DNA from: Pisolithus tinctorius
Lineage: Eukaryota > Basidiomycota > Agaricomycetes > Boletales > Pisolithaceae
DNA: 64,000 nucleotides
Assembly: GCA_024663395.1 (NCBI GenBank)
Contig: JANFAH010000005.1
Location: 62,001-126,000 of the forward strand
Direction of reading: 5' to 3'
Part shown: positions 48,825-60,689 of the stretch, piece after piece
How the letters are laid out: every line of letters starts with the position of its first letter
Numbering within the stretch: position 1 is the stretch's first letter
Notes under the pieces: generated by a model
The model's database searches: none
The model's input: only the letters and a program-made list of their open reading frames with translations
Told to the model about the DNA's origin: nothing
Made by a program: the position numbers and the translations under genes

Positions 48825-49860
48825 ATGCAGTCACCGCCCAGTCATTCCGTCCGGCCGTCTCGACAACCGACTCCATACGCGACGACTCTGAAGAGGGCCC
48901 GTTCGCCTGGACCTGGGTCGCCGACGACGGCGGAGAGGCAAGTTGTGAGTATCGATATTATCATCCTACTCGATGAGGACGGTTCTCTTTACTCGAGGCT
49001 TTACGCAGAAACGCGTTGCGCTTGCTATCGCAAATGGGGGCGACGCGGCAACGTCTGTGCTCATGTGAACCGTCGTGTTTCGTTCGCCGCGTCGGACGTC
49101 AGCAATCCGTGTCATTTTCCTTTGTCTTTGACTTCGTCGGCGTCGATGCCCCTGCATTTTTCGGGACACCAGCCTGGAATGGGATACCAGGACGATTGGG
49201 TACGGTCAAGCAAAGGACCTTGCGATATGTGAAGGAGGCGTCAACAGTGCACCGGGTGGCGGTGGTTCGGATGAGAATATGGTATGCCGTCGTCCCCAAT
49301 CCCACCGGTATCGTAGTGGTCGTAGATACAATTGACGATGACCTTTTGGCGATACTGCAGATCATAGACATGCAGCCTCATTCGCATCCTTACTCGGACT
49401 CGCCCATCACCCCTGAGGAGTCCGCTATGTCAATATTGTCATCACCCAGATCTTCCTCGCACAACCACCACCATAATACTGCGATTGCAATTGACGACCA
49501 TAATACCCGTGAACACGCAATGTCACCCCCTCCCTCCGCCGCATCGTTCAGCATACCAGTTTTCGACCACTATTACTACTACGTCGTCTTCGTCAAACTC
49601 GCCCTCGCCCCCACCATCCTCATCGACATCCTCCATGGCGCCGTCGGCCGCATATCCCCCGGCGATCTACTTTTCCCCCGCAACTCCATCTTCCGAGGCA
49701 CCTACGCCACCGTCACATGACTATGCTTTTTCGAGAACAGGAACACGAATTATGTGCTGGCCCATTCCCACCACCACCAACACGGTATTACCACTATGGA
49801 ACGCTCGAGCGGGGTATCGGTATCTGAATCTCGCACAACGATACGTTACCGACGGGTAGT
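48825..49860 (+). CDS. Ser/Pro/His-rich hypothetical protein
   Basis: ATG at 48825 starts a proline/arginine-rich segment (RPSRQPTPYATTLKRARSPG), a donor near 48942 and an acceptor near 49005 follow, leading to KRVALAIANGGDAATSV. Downstream, low-complexity segments rich in serine, proline, histidine and threonine (SSHNHHHNTAIAIDD, SPPPSAASFSIP, PSPPPSSSTSSM) appear in different frames to about 49860. No domain is recognisable. Composition suggests a disordered nuclear or regulatory protein. The exon structure is uncertain. Confidence 0.35.
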
Positions 49861-50060
49861 AGTAGTATATCGATGGGCAAGTCGTGTTTACCACCTTCAC
49901 CTTGTTCGTCTGGGCCGGGAAGGAAACAGCGGTTTACTATGGGTCCTCGGTGGGATGTGTATGAAGTGTAGGATGGGTGTCAAGGGTCATTGGGTACATT
50001 TGGATTGAGAGAGCCTGTCTATTATGTAGACATTTCAATTAGCCCTGAGAGGGTTCATTA

Positions 50061-50715
50061 CGTGAACGCCGTCACTAGCGTCGGGGCTTCGGCTTTACCC
50101 TCGTAACCACTGCTTTCCTTGCCTGTCTGTTTACTCTCTTCGTAGTTCTTGTTGCCCTCGCAACCAAAGAGCCTCGCGCCGCTTGGTGCTCCGACTAAAT
50201 GCGCTTGCTATGTATCACGTCCTATCTATGGGTGTATTGATGTGCTTGACCACTGTGAAGTATACATTGAACTCATTCCGCCAGCTGTCAGGAAGTACCT
50301 GTCTTTATTGCTACGGCGTCTTCCTTTACTTCTTGCTATTACTTTATGACTCTTATGACTCGCCCTTGCGCTCTATACCCTCAGCGGCACGCCTCCCGCC
50401 ACTCCAGTGAAAATATTTGCAGTATCAAATGCGCTCGAGTGGTCATTATCGTGGGTTTGTTTCTTGACGTCTAGTTTCATTCCTGGGTAACAATACTTTG
50501 CACAGACCACAGTGCCGTTCGTGACTACTCTCGGTCTCAGATGACAACCCAGGCTCTCATTCAGAATGAGTTCACCGCTTGGTTCCGTAGCTCTTACATG
50601 ATCGCTGAGTGGACGGTGCAAATCGTCGTCCCTAATACAACGTGATCCAATCGAACATATTTCCTTCGGAAGGTACTCCGTCAGCTTTTTCCTTTACGAC
50701 CTCCGCGTCCCCACG
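50061..50715. repeat. Dispersed repeat, copy 1
   Basis: Starting exactly at CGTGAACGCCGTCACTAGCG, about 650 bp matches 63341-64000 at most positions in the same orientation, to the end of the window. Left flanks differ, so the start is a true element edge. It carries a short minus-strand frame (50373-50621) also present in the second copy. No transposase, reverse transcriptase or integrase motif is visible. An LTR or a non-autonomous element is possible; the right end of this copy is unknown because the second copy is cut by the window edge. Confidence 0.75.
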
Positions 50716-50719
50716 TCGT

Positions 50720-52065
50720 CGATAAAAAGAGGCGAGCATACTGTCTCGCTTCTCTGTGGGGGGATGAATCACTCGTGCGTTTTCTCGACATCCAACGCGC
50801 GGCATTGCGGACGGCATCCGCAAAATCATATTTATCACGACCAACCGGACCCCAATACCGGTGAAGTGCTGCTCCTGATCAATAACTATGTAACTGTCAT
50901 TGTGGTATTGTGTGCGACACTAGTTCTCGGGATCAGTGTGTGCTCGGACTCGCAAAGGACCGTTACCTGGAACTCGCGCAAATCAATCCTTGTCAGGGGT
51001 CATGTCGCTGGCGGGAAGAGTGGGAGCTCTATCATACTGATAGCCAAGGGGTCTCTCACACATGGCTGGACACCGGGGCGGACCCCAAGTAACTCACAAC
51101 CCCGGAGAAAGAAAAGAAAAAAAAATGGTATGGTTTATTGACCCATTCGCGGCGCACGGGCAAATGGCACTTCTGAACTTGGATGGTGGTTGACGACGCT
51201 CGCATATCGATAAACTATACACCCGTGGCACTATTAAATACGTATGCGAGGCTACTTGTACGGCACCACGATACATGAGAGGGTAGGTCAAAATCAACTT
51301 GTTCATCCAGTACTATACCTATCCGCAGTGCCAGCACAGGTGCACTGGCAGCGATTCAACCCGTGATGGTATGCTCCCGAACCACTCTTGAAGGCTTCGC
51401 GCCGGTTTCCTGTACGTTCTTTGTAATGATTATTTTGTTCACTTCAGGACTTCAGCATACCAAAACAGGAACACAGACACCTAAGAACAATCGCTGGCAC
51501 CTTTTAGTGCGGAGAACGCAGTCAGTATACAGGCGGTCCCAACCTATCACTTCAACAAGTGTTGTAAGCGTGGCTGAAGAGGCATAGAACGAATTGTCGT
51601 ATGGCTTTGATTTCGGCGGGTTGGAAATCTCACTCTTTCGTCAGTAGGGCAGGTTGCTTGGAATCCGTTAGCGCCCCACTGAAACCACTTTCTAAACTTG
51701 CCGGGTCCGAAAGCGTGACAGCCAATCACCACCATTCCGCTCTTCTCATCCCGCCATTGAACAGAGCCCACTACACGTGCAGCCTGCGCTGCAGCATTTC
51801 GTCAGATATTGGTTCGTTGCGAGGCTGAGTTCACTACGAGAACCAGAGCGTACCGCACAACACACGCACGATGGTGACATAGTGTTGATTAAGATGAGTA
51901 GCCCGGCGCCTGAACACGAGTAGTGCGATGTTGAGCACGAGAGAGAAAACGAAGGGAGAGCTATGTTTGTGGTAAGATCGGTGGGTAGTTGCTGATGTCT
52001 CAAACGCAAGACGACCTACTGGCGGAAGCTTCAGGTCTACTGAGAAGAATACAGGGTTGGCGGAG
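50720..52065. other. No recognisable gene
   Basis: Short open frames only. One at 50764-51141 (+) starts with an ATG and has a hydrophobic stretch (YVTVIVVLCATLVLGISVCS), but no family is recognised and it may belong to the repeat. An A-rich run near 51105-51125 (AAAGAAAAGAAAAAAAAA) could be an old poly(A) tail on the plus strand. Confidence 0.35.
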
Positions 52066-52071
52066 CGGTCG

Positions 52072-52560
52072 ATGAGTGGTCCTGCGTCAGTTGCACTTTT
52101 TCCCGGAAATGTGCAGTAAGCACGCTGGAAACCAGTTCCCTGCAGGATTCTTACGACGATGGTGTCTTATTTTTGGGGTTTCACCGAGGGTGACTAACTA
52201 CCTCAGATACCAGATGTTCAGGTTACTTCTCGTGTATCCCCTCTTTAATACGCTGGTGGGCTGTTTTCGTCCGGGTTATTACGGCCTCGCATGTGTATTG
52301 CTCATCGTTGGCTACGTCCTTGCCAACGCCCCTCTTGATCCTGTAGTAAAGTATCGGAACCTTGGATGGACACTGCAAAGGAAGGCCGGACGAGAGGAGT
52401 TTGGTGAGGAGATGGAAAAGGAAGACCGTCGGGTCAGGAAAGAGACACGAGAGAACGGGCTGAGCTGAGCGCATTGGCGAAGGTGAGGAGGCATAAGAGA
52501 GGCATGGAGGTGGCTATTGCATACCACGTGATCGGCTACATTGCAGTAGGGCCTGCTCCA
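52072..52560 (+). CDS. Small predicted membrane protein, unrecognised
   Basis: An ATG at 52072 (MSGPASVALFPGNVQ) may splice into a frame that gives two hydrophobic segments (FRLLLVYPLFNTLVGCF and YYGLACVLLIVGYVLANA) followed by a charged helical tail (EEFGEEMEKEDRRVRKETRE). A one-base shift then brings in ELSALAKVRRHKRGMEV. The arrangement looks like a real small membrane protein with a cytosolic coiled tail. I do not recognise a named family. Confidence 0.4.
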
Positions 52561-52659
52561 CAGCACCCTTGCAATTACCACTAGCATCGTTGTTCGTTTT
52601 CAACACACAAACGACGGTGGGATCCAACTCGCAGTACATATCGAACTATCGATCCTTAA

Positions 52660-55600
52660 ATGGCCAGAAACCAGCCAAAGAAACGTCTTCTCTATATTGG
52701 AAGGTCACCCTCATCAGCGCCTGCCGTCCGTCGAGTAAGCAATCTGTTGCAGCCAACGCATCAGACTAATGGATTGGTCAAGCACAACTCGCAAGGGCAA
52801 TCTCAGACTCCTGTTGAAAGTATTGCATCGAATCCTGGGCAATCGGGACATGGCTTTATGAGCCGACTGGCCGCTGTGAAGAGTCGCTTCGTCCGGTCTC
52901 GCCAAGGCCCGTCAAGTTCCCCTGCCAACCCCATTACATCGGAAGGTGCCCAGGAAGACACAGAACCGCCAAAAATTGTCCAAGATGACGGTGTATGTGA
53001 TCTACGACGTCCAGCACTGTAACGATGCTAAGCGTGTATCTCTCGCAGAATCAAGAGCTACTCAGTGAAGCAGAACCTGAACCTGACCTAGCTTCGGCGG
53101 GTGATGACCTCGATGTTGCTCGACAAGTGTTTGAGGTCATAGAACCCGTCCCGCGCGGCGGAGAAATTGTTGTCAAAACTGTCGCGCGGGCCGGTGCCGC
53201 GTTTGCTGACCTGCAGAACTTGAATGACACCTATCTCAAACCTCTTAAAATCTTTAACAGTGTAGTCACCACTGTTGCAAACGTGCGTAGTTTATTCTGG
53301 CATCTATCCAGCAACTGAACGATCCTGCACAGGTCCATCCCTATGCCCAGATAGCTTTAGGCATTCTCATCGCTGCTTCCCAAGTACGACTCATGGTCCT
53401 TTATCTGCTTTCTTTACTCACTCCGTTCTCGCGCCAGTTGATCATTACGCAAGCAAACTTAGATAATGCGGTATCGGAGCTTTTGAAGAAAGTGGGCTCC
53501 GTGTACGCTCTCCTTTCGGAAGGCGACGCCATCAAGAACGTCGATAGCATGAGAGTCCCCTTGGCGAAGATTGCACGGGTAATCAGTGCTAGTGCACAGT
53601 TCATCAAAGATTATTCAGAAACAAGAAACTTTGTAGGTCTATTTCCGTTGTCGTTATAGAATTCTCATTTCATCTCATACGTCCTCAGGGAGGAGACTCG
53701 GCAAGAACATAATATCCGAGACGCAGACTGCCATTAGCGACTACGCGAAGACGCTAGATGAGTTGATGCAGCAATACCGAGACTGCCAGACCCGGGACAT
53801 CCAGATCAACATCTACCGTGTTACTCGAAGACCTGAGCATGGAGGGCATGGCTTACGCAGGCGGCGCAGGCCTGAACACGATGAAGAAATGCCTAGAGAA
53901 CACGAGGACAGAGATTCTGCGGGATATCATCAACTGGGTCAATGACCCCAGTCCCAGTGCCCCAAGCATCTTGTGGCTTCACGGGCAGGCCGGAAGGGGG
54001 AAATCTGCCATTGCCCATACTGTTGCGTCTTGGCTTAAGGATATGGGAGGGCTTGGGTCGTGCTTCTGTTTTGCTCGTGACAGGCAGGTTGAGCGTCGGG
54101 AGGAGAAGATGCTGACATCGATCGCCCGAGATCTCGCCGGCCAATACCCCGCGTTTCGACGAGCATTAGGACATGTTCTCGCTGAGGATCACACTCTAAA
54201 GACGACACCTGACTTGTTGCAGCAATGGCAGAAGCTGATCTTGGAACCGTTGGGCAAGGCCGCAGGTGCTATCGTCGGAAATATAGTAGTTGTCATCGAT
54301 GCACTAGATGAAAGTGGCCCCGACTCATCGAGGAGGCACATCCTGTCTTTTCTGACATCGACAGAAGCTGCGACCTTGTCTAGTCTTCGCATCTTTTTAA
54401 CATCCCGACGTCTACCGGATATTGAACGTGCTTTCCGTAGTGCTAAGCACGTCAAAGCGATGTGTCTGGATGACGTCCCTGCGGAGTTGGCCCAGAGTGA
54501 CATCACTCTGCTTGTTTCGAAGGCACTTGTTGACCTCGAAGATATTGGGCCCACGGAGATACAACAGATTGTTCACAAGTCGAATGGCTTGTTCGAATGG
54601 GCACGTCTGGCCTGCGAGTTTGTCAACCCGAACGCTTTTGGTCAGACTGTGGAAGAACGATTCAAGAGCCTAATAGCCATGCCATCCGACGACAGCAAGA
54701 CACTTTTGGATGGCATGTATACTGCCATCCTTGAAAGTGTTGTGCCAAAGTCAGGCACACCATTCCTGCGATTCTGCTCTGTTATGCAACAGCTTCTGAT
54801 GACGTTTGAACCTTTGCCGATGACGGCATTGAATGTCATGCGCAGTTGCTTCCCCGATGAAAATGACCACTATGATGTGGTCATCATCCTTCAATTCATG
54901 GCGCCCGTGCTGAGTGGTATTGTAGACAATGCATTGCCAGTCCGACCCCTCCATGCATCGTTTTATGACTTCCTAACAGATCATTCACGAAGTGGAGCCT
55001 ACTTCGTTGACATTTCTGACCCAAGCGACCTGGCCTATGCCTCACTGCAGTTGCTTCGCATGGAGCTGCGTTTCAACATCTGTGGACTGGAAAGTTCCTA
55101 CCTCAGCAATTCCCAGATTCCTGACTTGCCAGAGAGAATAAAGAAAAACATTTCAGCTCATTTATCCTACTCATGCAAATTCTGGGCAAAGCATCTGGAG
55201 ATGGCTAAATTTGACATTTCCCTTGCAACATCTTTGCAAGCCATCATAGAGAATGAGAGAGTGCTATTCTGGCTTGAGATTCTCAGTCTTCTTGGTGCAT
55301 TAGGGAGTGCTGAGGTCTCCTTTGCAACTGTGGGCAGATGGTTGCAGGTAAGTATGCTATTCAAATAGTATTTGATCTCTTGTTAATGTCATGTGAAAGG
55401 GACATGCAGGTTATGAGGTCACAGTAGCATTAGCAATGGATGGAGTCAAGTTTATCCAAAACTGCATCACAGGAATATCATGCAGCACACCACACCTATA
55501 CCTCTCTGCACTGCCATTTGCACCATCTAGTTCATTGCTGTCAAGACTGCTGATGCCCAAATTCTCCCACCTTGTGCAAGTCCAAGGGGGTCTGCAGGAC

Positions 55601-57609
55601 TGGCCAGCTGCCCAGCTTGCCTTACATGGGCACACTCAGCCAGTCACCTCAGTTGCATTCTCCCATGATGGCAACAGGATTGTCTCAGGCTCTTGGGACA
55701 AAACTGTGAGGGTCTGGGATGCAAATAGTGGAGTTCAGATTGGCAACCCTCTTGAGGGGCATGGTGAACAGGTTACCTCAGTTGCATTCTCCCCTGATGG
55801 CAACAGGATTGTCTCAGGCTCTTGGGACAAAACTGTGAGGGTGTGGGATGCAAATAGTGGAGTTCAGATTGGCAGCCCTCTTGAGGGGCATGGTAAATGG
55901 GTTACCTCAGTTGCATTCTCCCCTGATGGCAACAGGATTGTCTCAGGCTCTTGGGACAAAACTGTTAGGGTCTGGGATGCAAATAGTGGAGTTCAGATTG
56001 GCAGCCCTCTTGAGGGGCATGGTAAATGGGTTACCTCAGTTGCATTCTCCCCTGATGGCAACAGGATTGTCTCAGGCTCAGATGACAAAACTGTGAGGGT
56101 GTGGGATGCAAATAGTGGAGTTCAGATTGGCAGCCCTCTTGAGGGGCATGGTGAATGGGCTACCTCAGTTGCATTCTCCCCTGATGGCAACAGGATTGTC
56201 TCAGGCTCAGATGACAAAACTGTGAGGGTCTGGGATGCAAATAGTGGAGTTCAGATTGGCAGCCCTCTTGAGGGGCATGGTAATCGGGTTACCTCAGTTG
56301 CATTCTCCCCTGATGGCAATAGGGTTGTCTCAGGCTCAGATGACAAAACTGTGAGGGTCTGGGATGCAAATAGTGGAGTTCAGATTGGCAGCCCTCTTGG
56401 GGGGCATGGTGAAGGGGTCACCTCAGTTGCATTCTCCCCTGATGGCAATAGGATTGTCTCAGGCTCTTGGTACAAAACTGTGAGGGTGTGGGATGCAAAT
56501 AGCGGAGTTCAGATTGGCAACCCTCTTGAGGGGCATGGTGGAGGGTTACCTCAGTTGCATTCTCCCCTGATGGCAACAGGATTGTCTCAGGCTCTTGGGA
56601 CCAAACTGTGAGGGTGTGGGATGCAAATAGTGGAGTTCAGATTGGCAACCCTCTTGAGGGGCATGGTGAATGGGTTACCTCAGTTGCATTCTCCCCTGAT
56701 GGCAACAGGATTGTCTCAGGCTTAGATGACAGAACTGTGAGGGTGTGGGATGCAAATAGTGGAGTTCAGATTGGCAGCCCTCTTGAGGGGCATGGTGAAC
56801 AGGTTACCTCAGTTGCATTCTCCCCTGATGGCAACAGGATTGTCTCAGGCTCTTGGGACAAAACTGTGAGGGTGTGGGATGCAAATAGTGGAGTTCAGAT
56901 TGGCAGCCCTCTTGAGGGGCATGGTAAATGGGTTACCTCAGTTGCATTCTCCCCTGATGGCAACAGGATTGTCTCAGGCTCTGGGGACAAAACAGTGAGA
57001 GTCTGGGATGCAAATAGTGGAGTTCAGATTGGCAGCCCTCTTGAGGGGCATGGTGGAGGGGTTACCTCAGTTGCATTCTCCCCTGATGGCAACAGGATTG
57101 TCTCGGGCTCTTGGGACAAATCTGTGAGGGTGTGGGATGCAAATAGTGGAGTTCAGATTGGCAGCCCTCTTGAGGGGCATGGTAAATGGGTTACCTCAGT
57201 TGCATCCTCCCCTGATGGCAACAGGATTGTCTCAGGCTCTGGGGACCTAACTGTGAGGGTCTGGGATGCAAATAGTGGAGTTCAGGTTGGCAGCCCTCTT
57301 GAGGGGCATGGTGGAGGGGTTACCTCAGTTGCATTCTCCCCTGATGGCAACAGGATTGTCTCAGGCTCTGGGGACAAAACTGTGAGGGTGTGGGATGCAA
57401 AGAGTAGACTTCAGGTTGACAGTCCTCAGGGGCATACTCAGCATGTCACCTCAGGTGCATCCTCCCCTGATGGCAACAGGATTGTCTCAGACTCAGGAAA
57501 TACAATTGGAATCCCAGGAGATGTAAATGAAGTTCCTGCTATGCCACATGCTACCAATGGTGAGTACATTATCTGCAGGTACCTGCATTTATGCTGTTAT
57601 GCAATCTGA
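52660..57609 (+). CDS. NACHT-WD40 (NLR-like) protein
   Basis: A STAND-class receptor of the Podospora HET-D/HET-E type. Exons: 52660-52992, 53049-53279, a short exon near 53332-53382 (VHPYAQIALGILIAASQ), one near 53438-53633, one from 53690 on, and the WD exon after an intron at about 55349-55399. The N-terminus is a helical region (LIITQANLDNAVSELLKKVG) like those in other mushroom NACHT proteins. The NACHT part has Walker A GQAGRGKS and Walker B VVVIDALDE. The C-terminus is 15 WD units of 43 residues. The frame shifts once near 53817 (before LLEDLSMEGM) and once in WD unit 8 near 56545 (GGG instead of GGGG), splitting the WD array into two open frames. Predicted role: non-self or pathogen recognition through the WD face, triggering cell death. 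Confidence 0.85.
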
Positions 57610-60595
57610 CTTCATTCCAAAAAAGCTGTTCAAGTTTATGGAACACATCCCATTTGCTTTTCATCTGTCTCATCACATGCATTACCTGACAGTGAACAAC
57701 TTCTTGATGGCCCCAATGAAGGCAACACTCAACCAGTACAGCTCCACCATGATGGCTGGGTCAGAGGACCACAGGGTAGATTGCTTCTTTGGATACCAAC
57801 ATCTTTGCAATGCCCATTCTATTCCATGTCCACCACATTGATTATTCCTAGTGGTTGTTGTGTGGAGTTGGACTTGAGTAAAATGGTCCATGGAAACCAA
57901 TGGAAGGAGTGTTTCAAATACAATGCTTAGTGTTGATATGTAATTCATCTGTAGGTTACTCTCTTTGTAGTCTAATTACCAAGTACAGTGTAAAGAAATA
58001 GAACATGTTCACTACATTGGCATCTGTATTGGTATAGCACACCCACTATTACATAGTTACCCACATACAAAGCCCTCCAGATGCTCCTGGTTACAGGGAC
58101 AGGGCACACATGATTTATATTACATAGTGCATATATGGAGTCAGAGTTGTGCTGTAAGGAAAGTCCAAGTAGCTGTATAATATGAGCTAGATGGCTTAGA
58201 TAACAACAAATAAGTGAAGGGAATGAATTGCTCCTCCCAAGGGATTCTGGACTGTCAAAACTAGAAGGCAGGGCTCAGTGATTTGTAGTGGTTGTGTTTT
58301 GTGGTGTGCATGGCATGTTCTGCAGAGTAGTACTGGCAATGCAAGTGGTGCAAGTGGTATATGTAGTTCATTTGTGGCAGTTTGTGAGACATGCAGTGTA
58401 GACAAAGTGAAAAGGAAACTCATAGTGACCTTCCAAGTGCCAAAAGGTATCATTCTGTACCTAAGTACAGGGCTTTATAGTCCAGGCAAACCCAGAACCT
58501 AAGTAGGACAAGGTACAAGTAAAGGAAAGCTGCAGGACAGCATGTACACACAAGACAGGCTGCAACAGAGGCTGAGGGTATATACTAATGTAAAGGGAAC
58601 AGAGACCATGGTAGAAGAAAAGAGTCTGAAGGAAAGGAAGCAACCAGAGCAAAGTGGCTGCAGGTATAGCAGTGCATGAGAGGGAGCAAGGGCATGGGAA
58701 GGTAGCAAGGTAGGCAGGAAGGTAGTGCATGAACAGCAGTGGATGTAAGCGGTGTGGGGACATAATGATAGTTGCAGAATGGTTGATGATAGGGGCTTAT
58801 GCATCCAGGGAATGTGGATTCCTTACAGCACTCAGTTTTACAGATTTATGGAAGGGTAGGAACAGTGTGTTACAAGTCAACAAAGGCTACAATCCCATTC
58901 CTCTCTGAGCTTTATGTTGGGTGGAGGTGTTCAGGTAGAGAATGGCATATGAGCAGTTGTCAATGATGTAGAGGATTGGTGGGACACATAATGAGGAAGA
59001 ACCACAGACATGTCTTCCCAGTGTCCAGACAGTGTTGACAGTGCCCAAGTGGTAGAATGTGGCAAAGGGTAGGGACAGTTGAGACACATCCCCCACCACA
59101 ACTTGCTATGCAACACCACCTTGTGAAAGGCTGCAACAGATCTCATGTCCTTCATACTCAAGAATGGGTAATGTTCCACAAACTCTCAAAGTGAACTAGC
59201 ATAACACCAATGACATTGCTGTAGACTGCAGTGACACATCATGGTGCAATGTAACATGCTTGAAGGCATACTCCCATCATATACACTCATAACAGAGAGC
59301 TCTACCATCACTGACACCAGCAAGGTCCACATACAAGTGATGAACACCACTTTCCATGACACAGGAGTCCAATTGTGCAGCTCAAAGTCATCTGACCAAC
59401 ATTCAAAGGCATGATGAATGCAATACCCTAAAGAAATGACCACCCCCCAAAGGCATAAGAACCCACATGACTGGAATGGTTGGTCCAGTGTAGGGAGCTG
59501 TATACTCCCTGAGGCTGAAACAGAAATCTGTCAGTAAATTCTGCTGCCTCTGCAACAAACCCCTATTGCTTTACACTTTTGGAATTCTTCCCACTCACAG
59601 CCTCATGTTTCCTCCCAACCCCTTTTGGCTTCAGAGTTTTTCCTGACCTTCAGTGTGTCACCCAGTCATCAATAAGCTGATCCAGAAATTCTGCATTTGC
59701 CCAGAGTCATCCAGAATTCAGTAGCCAAGCCACCACCCAGCCACATCACCACTCATCTGTGCCAGTTGCCTCTAAAAAAACTCCAGTTGCCCCTGTCACC
59801 CCAAATTCTATGAGCTGTTCTTCATGCCAGTAGGCTCTGCTCTCCTGCACTTCCACCTTCCCACCAGCTCCACCTCTCACCTGTACACATACCCTCATTC
59901 TCTTGGAAGATACCCCCTTACCTTTGTCCCATTTTACTCTTGTTTACCACTCACTGGACCATTTCATGTGCATCTGTACTTCACTGATGTCTGTCATCCT
60001 TTCTTTTATTTTCCAGTCTTTTAGTTTTTCTGCCCCACTTTACTCTGACTCAGACCTATGTCCCTTGTACTATATAATTCCACCATAGTGTCAGAAAAAT
60101 ACCACCCACTTTGGAGTCATCATCTGTGTGTTTTGTGAGTTCAAGAGTCTCCAGAGTCTAAAAGCATCTATTGAGTCTACAGCATCTACAGTGTCTCCAG
60201 TGTTCTCCATGCCCCCTTCAATCTGCAGTCTATCATGCTCTTTCTCTCATGCCTCCCTCATCTCAGACATGCACTTCTTGTCACATAGCTGCCTCTCAGA
60301 AATTCTGCATACCCAGTGTGCTATTGCTTGCACATCAACAAGCCTTTGGAATTAAATTCCACATTCCTCACATGTATACCCATTCCTTCTAGTGTACCTC
60401 TCAACTTCTCCTTCCACTCAGTACCCCTTGGGATGAGCCTAGGGAATCTTCCCTTCAGCTTTCCTCTAGTGGCACACTTCCCAGAAGTCATGTCTCACAC
60501 CAGTATGATCATTGCTCACAAAGAGTTTGGAGACCTGGGCCTGACAGCATCCAGGAATATACAAGTCAACCACCTTAAATGTACAAATTACCCTA
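55071..60595. other. CpG desert
   Basis: Reading base by base I find only four CpG dinucleotides in about 5.5 kb (near 56285, 56503, 57104 and 58750). DNA on both sides has CpG at ordinary density. TG and CA are plentiful inside. The left edge lies inside the NACHT-coding exon (last CpG at 55069), the right edge at 60596. Confidence 0.9.
55643..57480 (+). repeat. WD40 array, 129-bp near-identical units
   Basis: Units start at 55643 and then every 129 bp (55772, 55901, 56030, 56159, 56288, 56417, 56545, 56674 ... 57319), with a final degenerate unit at 57445. The period slips by one base only at unit 8, where a G is missing. Between units most bases are identical. Changes gather at two places: the two residues before VTSVAFSPDG (EQ, KW, EW, NR, EG, GG) and the residues after VSGS (WDK, DDK, GDK, WYK, GDL). 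Confidence 0.95.
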
Positions 60596-60600
60596 CGCTC
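57610..60600. other. Non-coding stretch downstream of NACHT-WD40
   Basis: No open frame longer than about 105 codons and no recognisable domain. A protein-like stretch at 57610-57841 (+) (NFLMAPMKATLNQYSSTMMA) and one at 58931-59179 (-) (EHYPFLSMKDMRSVAAFHKV, CLNCPYPLP) may be remnants of a transposon or gene but cannot be assigned. The region is TG/CA rich with no CpG, as expected for DNA that was long methylated. Confidence 0.5.
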
Positions 60601-60689
60601 AATCACTCATAGGTTGTACCCCATCTTTAGCTAGATTCCCTCTATCATCTTTTAAATGTGCCAGTCAAAGTAGTTGGCCCGTTGTCCAG

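Noticed and set aside
55643..57480. Regular 129-bp repeats that could look like a CRISPR-type array
   Set aside because: There are no unique spacers; the units code for 43-residue WD motifs in one frame within a eukaryotic NACHT gene.
57682..60612. Small open frames downstream of the WD40 gene
   Set aside because: They are short, with no conserved motif or splice pattern; lack of CpG codons alone lengthens random frames here.
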